Under the pieces are notes generated by a model. That model had not been told where the DNA came from. It did not search any database and saw only the letters and a program-made list of their open reading frames with translations. The position numbers and the translations under genes are program-made. 18,282 bases of DNA, from contig CAZHYQ010000034.1 in NCBI GenBank assembly GCA_964536805.1, positions 1-18,282 of the forward strand, in the 5' to 3' direction. Positions 1-7,062 of this stretch are shown piece by piece (the first letter of the stretch is position 1; each line of letters begins with the position of its first letter). The stretch is from Longilinea sp964536805. Its GTDB lineage: Bacteria > Chloroflexota > Anaerolineae > Anaerolineales > Anaerolineaceae.

Positions 1-56
1 ACCGTGTAAAAGCCAGACTGCAAACGAGTGACGCGGCCCGGAATCAGATCCTTCAT
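1..56 (-). CDS. RsgA-like GTPase, N-terminal fragment (cut by window edge)
   Basis: Only the first 18 codons are visible, reading MKDLIPGRVTRLQSGFYT before the window ends. The pattern G-x-V-x-(R/K)-x-x-x-G-F-Y-x-V is what the N-terminal OB-fold of RsgA (ribosome small-subunit-dependent GTPase A, a 30S maturation factor) usually looks like. The start ATG overlaps the TGA of the upstream penicillin-binding protein gene as ATGA, so the two genes are probably translationally coupled in the maf operon. A clear RsgA is encoded elsewhere in this window (11436-12365), so this would be a second paralogue. The identification rests on a short stretch; another OB-fold protein is possible. Confidence 0.5.
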   Translation of the reverse strand, partial: MKDLIPGRVTRLQSGFYT

Positions 57-2293
57 TGTTGCGGCGTGGCGGTTGCCTCCGGTGTTGGTGTTTCAGTCGG
101 GATGACCGGCGCAATGGGCGTTTCGGTCGGTTCGCGGTATGGTGTTTCGGTCACGTAGAAGGTCGATTCCCACGGGTAAAGGCGATTGGGTTTGCCGTAA
201 AAGTAACCTTCAACGATGCGGCGGAAGATCGGCGCGGCGATTTCAGAACCTTCGCCGGCGCGTTCGGCCAGCACCACCACTGCGATATCGGGTTTATCCG
301 AACGGCCGGCGTTGGTATAACCGGCAAACCAGGCGTGCGGCGTGGGTCCGTCATTCTGAGCGGTGCCGGTCTTGCCGAACACCGGAATTTGCAAACCGAC
401 CATCACAAACTGAGCCGTTCCGCGCTTGTTGGCCACCACGCTGCGCATGGCATCCTGAATGATTTTCAAGTTCTCCTCGCTCACCGGCAGCTTGCCTCTG
501 GCTTCGGGTTTGAATTCAAAAACCGGGTCGCCGTCCACCGAGGTGATTTTATCGACCACCTGCGGCCGGTAGAGCGTGCCGCCGTTGCCGATGGCTGCGA
601 TGAAATCGGCCACCTGCAAAGGGGTCACCAGCAGGGTGCTCTGGCCGATGCCAAACTGCACGGCATCATCTTCCGATTCGGGATTGGGGACGTTGCCCAT
701 CACTTCCGGCAGTTGCCCGATGCCCGTGGCGCTGCCCAGGCCAAAACCTCGCGCCATATCTGAAACCGCCGTTGGCAGGTTTTGCCGGTAGAGCGACAGG
801 CTGAGGTGATAGAACCACGGGTTGCACGAGCGCATCAAGCCTTCCGGCAGGGTCAGCAGCCCGGAGGGTGGCTGGTCGTGCGCGAGCGTCCAGTCGTAAT
901 ACACCCGCCCGGTTTCATTGAATTCATAACCGCATTCATAAGTGCTGTCGGCGGTAAACAGGCCGCTTTCCAGCCCGGCCGCCATGACAATAATTTTGAA
1001 CACCGAACCGAGCGGGTAACCGGACTGGGTGGCGCGGTCGTAGAGACTGTTCTTGGCCGGATCGAATAAATCGTTCAACAGGAACTGGCGGTTGTAGTTG
1101 TTTGGATCGAACAAATTGGAATCGAATCCAGGGGAGGAGACCAGCGCCAACACGCGTCCAGTGTCGCGCTCCAGCACTACCGCCGCGCCAGTAAACCCTT
1201 CCATGGCTTTCTGCGCCTGTTCCTGCAAACCGCGGTCAATGGTCGAATAGATGTTGTAGGCCGGCTGCGACTTGACCTCGGCCAAGCGCGTAATCGGCGT
1301 GCCATTAGGGTCGACCACGTACAGCGAGGCAGCCCGCTTGCCTACCAGGTACTGTTCGCCCCACTGCTCCAACCCGGCTCGCCCCACCTTTTCGTCGCCC
1401 AGGTAGCCGTTGCGGCGGTATTCGGTCAATTCATCCGGACTAATATAGGTGGTGTAGCCAACCACATGCGGACCCACGCCGCCGTTCGGGTAATAACGGG
1501 TGGTGAACGGCGTGGTGTAAATGCCGCCGATCGCCACAATCAAATCATATGCAGCCTTGACGTCCTGCCCGGATGCTTCCCCGACCGGAAGGTAGTAGTC
1601 GGGGCTCTGATCCTTGTAAATGGCCTCGATCCACGCCGGCGGTTTGCCGGTCAGTCGCGAAAGCAGGTCCACCGCCCGCCCTTCCTGGCCGTCCTTGAAT
1701 TCAGCCGGCACAATGCCGATCGCGTAGGCATCCGATTCCAACGCCAACGCATTGCCGCTGTTGTCATAGATGGTGCCGCGCGAGGGGACTTGTACGCGCA
1801 TTTGCAACTGATTGCCGCCCTTCAAAAGCGGGTGGATGAGTGCATCTTCCCAATTGACCTTCCAGGCGTTGTCTTCCAGGCTCAGATTCATCACCACGTC
1901 GGACTGCAAATCGCCAACCAGCGCGGTATGGTAGGTGAGGTGGAAACTGGCTTGAGCGCTTTGGGTATTCACCAGTGTGGAACCGAGCGCATAATCCAGA
2001 GACTGCAGGCTGAGGGTTTCGGCAGCCGTGGTATAACGCTTGGCAAAATTCTCGCTGCTGATGGCATCCTTGCTCAGGCGGCTCAAACTGCCGTACATGC
2101 CGGCGTAGTCGAATGACTGCCAGGCTTTCATAAATGCTTCGGCGCTCGGGCCGACTTCCGGTGCCGCGGTCACGTTGACCACCGGCGAAGGCAGGGTCAC
2201 GGTGGCGCGCGGCGTGTTGGCCGTCGGCCCCTGGCCGCAACCAACCAGGATGGCGATCAGGATCAGGATACTGAGAGCACGAAGTTTCTTCAT
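53..2293 (-). CDS. Class B penicillin-binding protein (lipoprotein, MecA/PBP2-like) with NTF2-like N-terminal domain
   Basis: This is a D,D-transpeptidase that cross-links peptidoglycan outside the cytoplasmic membrane. The 746-residue product starts with a lipoprotein signal peptide with lipobox LVGC (Cys19), then a region of about 50-150 resembling the NTF2-like MecA N-terminal domain. A PBP dimerisation domain follows, opening near residue 170 with the typical RGTIYDNSGNALA. The transpeptidase domain spans about 365-700 and carries all three active-site motifs: SVFK (Ser near 431), SCN (near 489) and KTGT (near 640). A Pro/Thr-rich tail ends the protein. GGAGGA lies 9 nt before the ATG. 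The gene follows maf by 30 nt and overlaps the next gene by 4 nt. Most class B PBPs are anchored by a transmembrane helix rather than a lipid. A role in resistance cannot be judged from sequence. Confidence 0.9.
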   Translation of the reverse strand: MKKLRALSILILIAILVGCGQGPTANTPRATVTLPSPVVNVTAAPEVGPSAEAFMKAWQSFDYAGMYGSLSRLSKDAISSENFAKRYTTAAETLSLQSLDYALGSTLVNTQSAQASFHLTYHTALVGDLQSDVVMNLSLEDNAWKVNWEDALIHPLLKGGNQLQMRVQVPSRGTIYDNSGNALALESDAYAIGIVPAEFKDGQEGRAVDLLSRLTGKPPAWIEAIYKDQSPDYYLPVGEASGQDVKAAYDLIVAIGGIYTTPFTTRYYPNGGVGPHVVGYTTYISPDELTEYRRNGYLGDEKVGRAGLEQWGEQYLVGKRAASLYVVDPNGTPITRLAEVKSQPAYNIYSTIDRGLQEQAQKAMEGFTGAAVVLERDTGRVLALVSSPGFDSNLFDPNNYNRQFLLNDLFDPAKNSLYDRATQSGYPLGSVFKIIVMAAGLESGLFTADSTYECGYEFNETGRVYYDWTLAHDQPPSGLLTLPEGLMRSCNPWFYHLSLSLYRQNLPTAVSDMARGFGLGSATGIGQLPEVMGNVPNPESEDDAVQFGIGQSTLLVTPLQVADFIAAIGNGGTLYRPQVVDKITSVDGDPVFEFKPEARGKLPVSEENLKIIQDAMRSVVANKRGTAQFVMVGLQIPVFGKTGTAQNDGPTPHAWFAGYTNAGRSDKPDIAVVVLAERAGEGSEIAAPIFRRIVEGYFYGKPNRLYPWESTFYVTETPYREPTETPIAPVIPTETPTPEATATPQQ

Positions 2294-2323
2294 GCGGGAT
2301 GGTTCCTCCGGGTACAGGCGTGA

Positions 2324-2989
2324 TTATCCAACCGCCTCCCCCTTTCGCACGGCCTCAAAAATGGGGCAGTCATAATTCAAATTCTCCCGGCAAATTTGCG
2401 CCACGTCGATTTCCAGCCCATGGCCCTGGCGGCGCAAAGCCCGCAGCAGATGGCACATGGGCAGCCCCATCACGCTGGCATAACAGCCCGAAAAATGCCC
2501 CACCGGGTGAAATTCGGCATTCTGGATGGCATAGGCGCCGGCCTTGTCCAGCGGATCGCCGCTAGCGATGTAGGCATTCATTTCGCTGTCCGTGTAGGCG
2601 CGCATGGGAACGTCGGTGCTGCACAATTCAGTGATCAGGCTGCCGTCCTGCGGGTTGAACAGTGCCAGGGCGGTGTGCACCTGGTGCAGGCGCCCGCGCA
2701 ACGTTGCCAGCATGGCGCGTGCTTCATTTGCATCAGCCGGTTTGCCCAGCAGCGCGGCGTCGTCGGCAACGATGGTATCCGCCGCCAGCACCAGGCAATC
2801 CTGCGCGGAACAGGTGCCAATCGCGCGGGCTTTGGCCTCGGCCAGCCGCAGAACATAGGGCTGCGGCAGCTCTTCGGGCAGCGGCGATTCGTCAATGTCG
2901 GCCGGTCTCGCTTCAAAGGCGATGCCCAGCCAGCCCATCAATTGCCGTCTGCGCGGCGAATTGGACGCCAGCGTGATTTTCAATCGCAT
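2324..2989 (-). CDS. maf: Maf-family nucleotide pyrophosphatase
   Basis: Maf proteins are cytoplasmic house-cleaning enzymes that hydrolyse non-canonical or modified nucleoside triphosphates to monophosphates and pyrophosphate. The 221-residue product opens with the family signature SNSPRRRQLM, followed by DESP, an AEAKA helix, the catalytic ADTIV region, a GKP motif, and a conserved DKAGAYAIQ then GLP near the C-terminus. About 30 residues follow the usual Maf end, with two cysteines in CRENLNYDC. This tail makes the protein longer than the usual 190-200 residues and its role is unknown. The start ATG lies 7 nt after an extended -10 box with no Shine-Dalgarno. It is the first gene of the operon maf - penicillin-binding protein - RsgA-like. 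Confidence 0.9.
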   Translation of the reverse strand: MRLKITLASNSPRRRQLMGWLGIAFEARPADIDESPLPEELPQPYVLRLAEAKARAIGTCSAQDCLVLAADTIVADDAALLGKPADANEARAMLATLRGRLHQVHTALALFNPQDGSLITELCSTDVPMRAYTDSEMNAYIASGDPLDKAGAYAIQNAEFHPVGHFSGCYASVMGLPMCHLLRALRRQGHGLEIDVAQICRENLNYDCPIFEAVRKGEAVG

Positions 2990-2996
2990 TGCGCTG

Positions 2997-3005
2997 ATTC
3001 TATCA
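2997..3005 (-). promoter_or_regulatory. Extended -10 promoter element of maf
   Basis: On the minus strand the sequence reads TGATAGAAT (TG-n-TAGAAT), 7 nt before the maf ATG. No good -35 hexamer is seen, which is common for extended -10 promoters. The predicted transcription start falls on or next to the ATG, so the mRNA would be leaderless. Confidence 0.55.
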
Positions 3006-3089
3006 CAGATGAAGGAGCGCCGATCTTCACCCTGCCAGAAGCGGGAAGAGAATGGGTCAGGCAGGAACGGCTGCTGGTAATCGCCGCGT

Positions 3090-3123
3090 AAAAAGAAAAC
3101 TGCGGGTCCGAAAAGACCCGCAG
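3090..3123 (-). terminator. Rho-independent terminator (minus strand)
   Basis: A perfect 9-bp stem (CTGCGGGTC / GACCCGCAG, 6-nt loop) at 3100-3123 is followed on the minus strand by a T-rich run (complement of 3090-3099). It would end transcription from the 31-codon gene at 3272-3367, about 150 nt after its stop codon and upstream of the maf promoter. Confidence 0.8.
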
Positions 3124-3134
3124 CACCAGGTGAA

Positions 3135-3179
3135 GCTGTCGTTTCACAGACAGCGGCGCGAAAGACCCGCCGCCCTGTG
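3135..3179 (-). other. Overlapping inverted repeats in the 3' untranslated region of the small gene
   Basis: Two inverted repeats share bases. GCTGTC at 3135-3140 pairs with GACAGC at 3149-3154. A longer hairpin pairs 3145-3149 with 3175-3179 and, inside it, GCGGCG (3153-3158) with CGCCGC (3168-3173). They cannot both form fully. With the terminator at 3100-3123 they would give the transcript a structured 3' region. No function is assigned. Confidence 0.45.
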
Positions 3180-3271
3180 AGAGGAGGCAGGTAAGTTCAG
3201 GTAGCCTGCCGGACGAACCCGGAAGGTGAATACAATCCTGTCTTATTGCCGGTTGCGTTTTCAGTCATGTT

Positions 3272-3367
3272 CTATTGATCAGCGTCTCGATCGATTGCCA
3301 GAAAACTAAAGGCGACGAACATCAAGAAGATCACACCGACTACCAGATAAACCACGGATGCCATCAT
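3272..3367 (-). CDS. 31-residue single-pass membrane protein (unrecognised)
   Basis: This short reading frame begins MMASVVYLVVGVIF and continues as a hydrophobic helix of about 22 residues, then ends in a charged tail IDRDADQ before TAG. The start is supported by a near-ideal ribosome binding site (AAGGAGGAGG, ending 3 nt before the first ATG and 6 nt before the second). A strong terminator lies downstream on the same strand. Size and shape recall small subunits that stabilise membrane complexes, for example KdpF- or CydX-type peptides, but no such partner gene is nearby and the sequence is not one I recognise. The positive evidence is the ribosome binding site, the uniform hydrophobic composition and the terminator. 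Function is unknown. Confidence 0.6.
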   Translation of the reverse strand: MMASVVYLVVGVIFLMFVAFSFLAIDRDADQ

Positions 3368-3381
3368 GCACCTCCTCCTTC

Positions 3382-3419
3382 AGGGCAAAACCCGCACACA
3401 GGTAAACATTGATTGCCCT
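3382..3419 (-). promoter_or_regulatory. Inverted repeat in the 5' region of the small membrane protein gene
   Basis: AGGGCAA (3382-3388) and TTGCCCT (3413-3419) form a perfect 7-bp inverted repeat with a 24-nt loop, ending 2 nt before the Shine-Dalgarno of the 31-codon gene. It could be an RNA hairpin next to the ribosome binding site or a protein-binding palindrome. Confidence 0.35.
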
Positions 3420-3706
3420 TGCTTCTATATTAACCCCGCGGATTGCAAAAAGCATCGCACTTCCGGAGGGATTCGAGATATACCTTTCGAGGGAGGTTTT
3501 TGCTGTCCTTCTGACCAGGCCGCTTTGACCTTTCTCCCCGCACTGCTGCTGTCTACCTTCATTATTGTATATACAGGCATTGACAATTTACTTACAATTC
3601 TGAAAGTCACCATCTTGTGCCGGGAAATGCCTCGCTCTATTAGGTATACGCATTTAAGACGCAAGAGTTGCGCGATTGGTTCCGGCAGATGCGTCCTTTT
3701 CTGGAC
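3420..3706. other. Non-coding stretch, nothing firm
   Basis: This stretch is more AT-rich than its surroundings, especially 3560-3610 with TTGACA-like and TATATA-like hexamers on both strands, but none pairs at normal promoter spacing. It presumably holds the promoter of the small minus-strand gene and upstream sequence for the LCP gene. The open frames here show no family features. Confidence 0.4.
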
Positions 3707-3712
3707 TATAAT
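3707..3712 (+). promoter_or_regulatory. -10 box of the LCP gene
   Basis: A perfect TATAAT lies 12 nt before the ATG at 3725, with no Shine-Dalgarno between them and no clear -35. The reading frame stays open upstream to a TTG at 3668, but that extension would run through this promoter, which supports the ATG as the start. Confidence 0.5.
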
Positions 3713-3724
3713 CGTCAAATATCC

Positions 3725-4921
3725 ATGACCGACAAAGCGATTTCCCTGCGACGCGTGCGGCTGATACTTGCAACAGTTTTCCTGCTGGCATGGTTTGCGG
3801 CTGCCTGCCAGCCTGGCAAAACGCCTGCCGGAACCAGCCAGCCCGTCCCAAGCGCCACTTTTTCGCCATCCCCACAACCTTCTGACACACCTGCGCCGCC
3901 CGGCCGGCCTGCCTATCTGCCGCCGCGCTTGACGCCCATCACCCCCATCCCGCCGCCCATCAGCGGCGTGAGTATTCCATCGGAGGTACAGGCGCTGGTG
4001 GTGCTGGGAACCAACCGCAATTCGCCTTTTGTCGGGCGTACTGAGTTGATCACCCTGGTGGTCTTCCACCCGCGCCTCGGACGGGCCGCCCTGATCTCCA
4101 TCCCGCCGGACCTGTTTGTCAACATCCCCGGCTACACCATGCAGCGCATCAGCACTGCCTTTGCCGTGGGCGGGTTCCGCATGCTGGCGGATGCACTCGA
4201 ATACAACCTTGGCATCCGTCCGCAGCATTACATCCTGGTCCACCCGGACGACCTGATCCCGTTTATCGACGATTTGGGCGGGCTTGAAGTGACGGTTTTA
4301 ACCAACCTGCAGCGCAGCTGCGGTTCGCTGCCTGGAGGTACGGTCAATTTAAGCGGCGAAGAGGTGCTGTGCTATGCCAGCGCGCGGCCGAATGACAATG
4401 AAAGCGAACGCAATGCCCGCCAGCAGGAAGTGCTCAACCAGATCTTCCTGCGCATGACCTCCTCCGGCGGCCTGGCGCGCATTCCTGAACTGTATGCCAA
4501 TTACCGCCCGTATATACAAACCAATCTGGAACTGAAAACCATCACCGATTCGGTGGCGCTCATGTTGCGCTTGAGTTCGCCCGACCACATTGGCTCGTTC
4601 TATATCGATTCAGCCCTTTACGACCGCTGGCAGATCCCGGCCCAGGTCGGCGTGTCAGTCTACCTGCCGCGGCCGCAGGCATTGGCAGCCAGGCTGCAGG
4701 AAGCCCTGGATTATGTGATGACCCCGGTACCCTTCTCCGAAGTCGTGCTGACCTATGAGGCGGCACTGACCATATCCCCCACACCCACCGAAACCAACAC
4801 GCCCACCCTCACCAGCACCGCCACCGAGACGGCCACCCTCACGCCCAGCCCCACCATCACCACCACCGGTAGTCCCACTGCGACGGCCACCCTGACACCG
4901 AGCGCAACGGTCACGCCTTGA
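3725..4921 (+). CDS. LytR-CpsA-Psr (LCP) family lipoprotein with Thr/Pro-rich tail
   Basis: LCP proteins transfer glycopolymers from lipid carriers to peptidoglycan at the outer face of the membrane. The ATG start gives a product whose first 28 residues form a lipoprotein signal peptide with lipobox AAAC (Cys28); family members usually have a transmembrane helix instead. A Pro/Ser-rich linker follows. The LCP domain spans about 95-330 and shows ISIPPD (near 124), DDLGGLEVTV, LSGEEVLCYASAR and a C-terminal SERNARQQEVL block. The usual IPRDT(R/Y)V motif reads IPPDLFV here, so conserved arginines are missing, while the aspartate and the RQQ block remain. Transfer activity is therefore uncertain. 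The last 50 residues are almost only Thr, Pro, Ser and Ala. The secreted transglycosylase-like gene follows on the same strand after a repeat. Confidence 0.82.
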   Translation: MTDKAISLRRVRLILATVFLLAWFAAACQPGKTPAGTSQPVPSATFSPSPQPSDTPAPPGRPAYLPPRLTPITPIPPPISGVSIPSEVQALVVLGTNRNSPFVGRTELITLVVFHPRLGRAALISIPPDLFVNIPGYTMQRISTAFAVGGFRMLADALEYNLGIRPQHYILVHPDDLIPFIDDLGGLEVTVLTNLQRSCGSLPGGTVNLSGEEVLCYASARPNDNESERNARQQEVLNQIFLRMTSSGGLARIPELYANYRPYIQTNLELKTITDSVALMLRLSSPDHIGSFYIDSALYDRWQIPAQVGVSVYLPRPQALAARLQEALDYVMTPVPFSEVVLTYEAALTISPTPTETNTPTLTSTATETATLTPSPTITTTGSPTATATLTPSATVTP

Positions 4922-4929
4922 AACGGGCA

Positions 4930-5035
4930 GATGAGTTTTGAACTCTGAGGAAGAAATCCTTACCCACAGTTGGATTTCCTTCCTCAGAACTCATTTCTCA
5001 TCTACACAGAACTGTAATTCACAGAACTACTCCCC
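4930..5035. repeat. Long imperfect palindrome followed by CAGAACT modular repeat
   Basis: Positions 4930-4959 and 4972-5002 are near-perfect inverted repeats, with GATGAG... on one side and ...CTCATC on the other and CTGAGGAAG / CTTCCTCAG inside. The right arm runs into three copies of CAGAACT spaced 22 and 15 nt apart. The palindrome could act as an RNA hairpin after the LCP gene, but it has no T-run. The same modules recur at 10845-10955. Confidence 0.6.
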
Positions 5036-5089
5036 TTGCATCCTGTGATAAACTTATGGAACGATCCAAAAACTTCGTCGAGGAGTGGG

Positions 5090-7000
5090 ATGCATCATTC
5101 GCGCAAGCTGCTGATCGCCATTGCCTTTCTGCTTAGCATGAGTCTGCTGCTGGGCGGTTCGGGCGGCGGTTTGCCGCGCGTGCAGGCGCAGGATGAAGCT
5201 CCCACGCCAACCCCCACCCCAGAAGCAACCGTTCGAAAAACAACCCTGACCGTCGCCTTCTCCGAAACCGAGTGGTGGCTGGCGCGCTGGTCAAACAATG
5301 AGATCGCCTGCCGCATGTACGTCGAGCATGAGGGCATGCCCACCGGCGATGAAATCCTGACCGCCTGCGGTCAGACCGTCTACAATCAATGGCTGGCCAC
5401 CTCCACCTGCAGTGACAATTCCGCCGATTGCAAGGGCTTTTATCTGCACTCGCTCGCCACCCAGCAGGGCACCCGCGAAGTTGAGGTGGAACTGCCCCCG
5501 CCCGCTGTCTGGCTGTCCATCTCCGGCTGCGAGCTGCAATTCCCGCAGAATACCTGCGCCGCCGTACCGGAACTGGTGCTGACCGGCGAGGAACCCTTAC
5601 CCAACGAATCCATCATCCGCATCAACGGCACCGTCAACGGCCAGCCCTTCAGCTGCCCGGCCGACAGTTGTACCCTGCCGTTGCAGCCCACCGGCGAGCG
5701 CGGCCTGACCATTGAATTCTGGGCTGATTCAAGCTTCGGCGACAGCAGTCCCACCTATTCCGGGTTGGTGCGCATTCTGCCGCGCGGCGATTTTATGTCG
5801 CCGGATCAGGCGTCCAGCGATGCGCCGCTCTATTATGTGGATGTCATCAGCAGCCAGTGGCGCGGCGGACCGATCGCTTCCTGTGCCGATATCTGGCAGG
5901 TCTTCCCCGATGTTGGCGGGCCGCCTGCCTGGCTGACCACTCCGTTAAACGCCGCCGAGCTGAGCTCGTCCAAGGCATTCTACTATTTAGCCGGCGCCCT
6001 GATCAGCAATGGCGAGGTGGATGCCGCGGGCTGCCAGGACGGCGGTCTGGAACAACCCTACCTGGCCAACGAGTGCGGCCTGGAGAAAGCCCGCCCGCAG
6101 ATCGAAGCCTGGCAGAACCAGTTCGATGCAGAAATCATGCAGGCTGCCCAGGATACCGGCGTGCCTGCGACCTTGATGAAGAACATGTTCAGCCGCGAAT
6201 CGCAACTTTGGCCGGGCATTTACCAATCCTACAAGGAAGCCGGCCTGGGCCAGTTGACCGAGTACGGCGCCGATACCGTGTTGTTATGGAACCCCAGCTT
6301 CTTCAACCAGTTCTGTCCGCTGGTGCTGGACCAATCCGCCTGCGATCTTGGTTTTGGCAACCTGGGCGCGCCCGAACAAAACATGCTGCGCGGCGCGCTG
6401 GTGAGCAAGGTCAATGCCTCCTGCGAGAATTGCCCGATGGGCATTGACCTCAGCCAGGCTGCATTCAGCGTGCGCGTTTTTGCCGAGGGGCTGGTGGCCA
6501 ACTGCCAGCAGGTCGGCCGCACCATATCAAATCTCACCGATTACCGCCCGGGCGACGTAGCCAGTTATGTCGATTTATGGCGTTTTACCCTGGTGAATTA
6601 CAACGCCGGTGCGGGCTGCCTTTCGCGCGCCCTCAAAACAGCCTGGCAAGCCGGCCAACCCTTGGATTGGGCCACGGTTTCCTCTTATTTTGAACCGGTG
6701 TGCGAGAGTTCGGTCGATTACGTTTCCGATATCATCGGCATGCAGGAAATCGTCCCAACGCCCACCTCGTGGGTCTACCAGGGCACGCCGCTGCCGTTGA
6801 TCACGCCGATCAATTTCCGCACGCCCACCCCTCCCGCTGCCACCCAGGCGACCCCCCGCGGCGGAACCGCCACCCCCACCCCGCCCGGTTTCCGCGGCAC
6901 GCCAACGCCTACGCCAACCCAGCCCGGTTATCCCGGCACAACCCCCACCGAGGATATCTATCCCATCTTCCCGACCATCACGGGAGAAGGGTACCCATAA
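5090..7000 (+). CDS. Secreted protein with lytic-transglycosylase-like (SLT/GH23-type) domain
   Basis: The ATG at 5090 is preferred over an upstream in-frame TTG because GAGGAG lies just before it and it starts a clean signal peptide, with predicted cleavage after VQA (residue 33). A TPTPTP linker follows. Residues about 45-340 are a cysteine-rich region I do not recognise (CSDNSADC, CELQFPQNTC, CPADSC), probably disulphide-bonded beta domains. Residues about 345-525 resemble a soluble lytic transglycosylase: GVPATLMKNMFSRESQLWP carries the probable catalytic Glu (near 369), GLGQLTEYGAD fits the G-x-x-Q motif, and LVNYNAGAGC fits the YNAG motif. Family enzymes cleave peptidoglycan glycan strands. 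The C-terminal 75 residues are Pro/Thr-rich. The context with an LCP gene supports a cell-envelope role. The fold call is by motif only. Confidence 0.75.
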   Translation: MHHSRKLLIAIAFLLSMSLLLGGSGGGLPRVQAQDEAPTPTPTPEATVRKTTLTVAFSETEWWLARWSNNEIACRMYVEHEGMPTGDEILTACGQTVYNQWLATSTCSDNSADCKGFYLHSLATQQGTREVEVELPPPAVWLSISGCELQFPQNTCAAVPELVLTGEEPLPNESIIRINGTVNGQPFSCPADSCTLPLQPTGERGLTIEFWADSSFGDSSPTYSGLVRILPRGDFMSPDQASSDAPLYYVDVISSQWRGGPIASCADIWQVFPDVGGPPAWLTTPLNAAELSSSKAFYYLAGALISNGEVDAAGCQDGGLEQPYLANECGLEKARPQIEAWQNQFDAEIMQAAQDTGVPATLMKNMFSRESQLWPGIYQSYKEAGLGQLTEYGADTVLLWNPSFFNQFCPLVLDQSACDLGFGNLGAPEQNMLRGALVSKVNASCENCPMGIDLSQAAFSVRVFAEGLVANCQQVGRTISNLTDYRPGDVASYVDLWRFTLVNYNAGAGCLSRALKTAWQAGQPLDWATVSSYFEPVCESSVDYVSDIIGMQEIVPTPTSWVYQGTPLPLITPINFRTPTPPAATQATPRGGTATPTPPGFRGTPTPTPTQPGYPGTTPTEDIYPIFPTITGEGYP

Positions 7001-7029
7001 ACCAGAGGCTGCAAAACCTCCGGTTTTTT
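7001..7029 (+). terminator. Rho-independent terminator after the transglycosylase-like gene
   Basis: ACCAGAGG (7001-7008) pairs with CCTCCGGT (7017-7024) with one mismatch and is followed by a run of six T within 7023-7029. It begins directly after the stop codon. Confidence 0.7.
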
Positions 7030-7062
7030 GATTCTTTTAAAGGCACTGGTCTCCGATCTTCG

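Noticed and set aside
1466..2116. Plus-strand open frame opposite the penicillin-binding protein
   Set aside because: It is antisense to a gene with all three transpeptidase motifs and shows no protein family features.
3251..3271. Second small minus-strand frame just after the 31-codon gene (ATG near 3268, about 23 codons)
   Set aside because: It has no ribosome binding site and no hydrophobic or family pattern; likely chance.
3668..3724. TTG start of the LCP gene
   Set aside because: It would place the TATAAT box inside the gene and bury the lipoprotein signal peptide 19 residues in.
3425..4243. Long minus-strand open frame opposite the LCP gene
   Set aside because: It lies antisense to a well-supported gene, is rich in Arg, Gly and Gln as expected of an antisense frame, and has no family motif or ribosome binding site.
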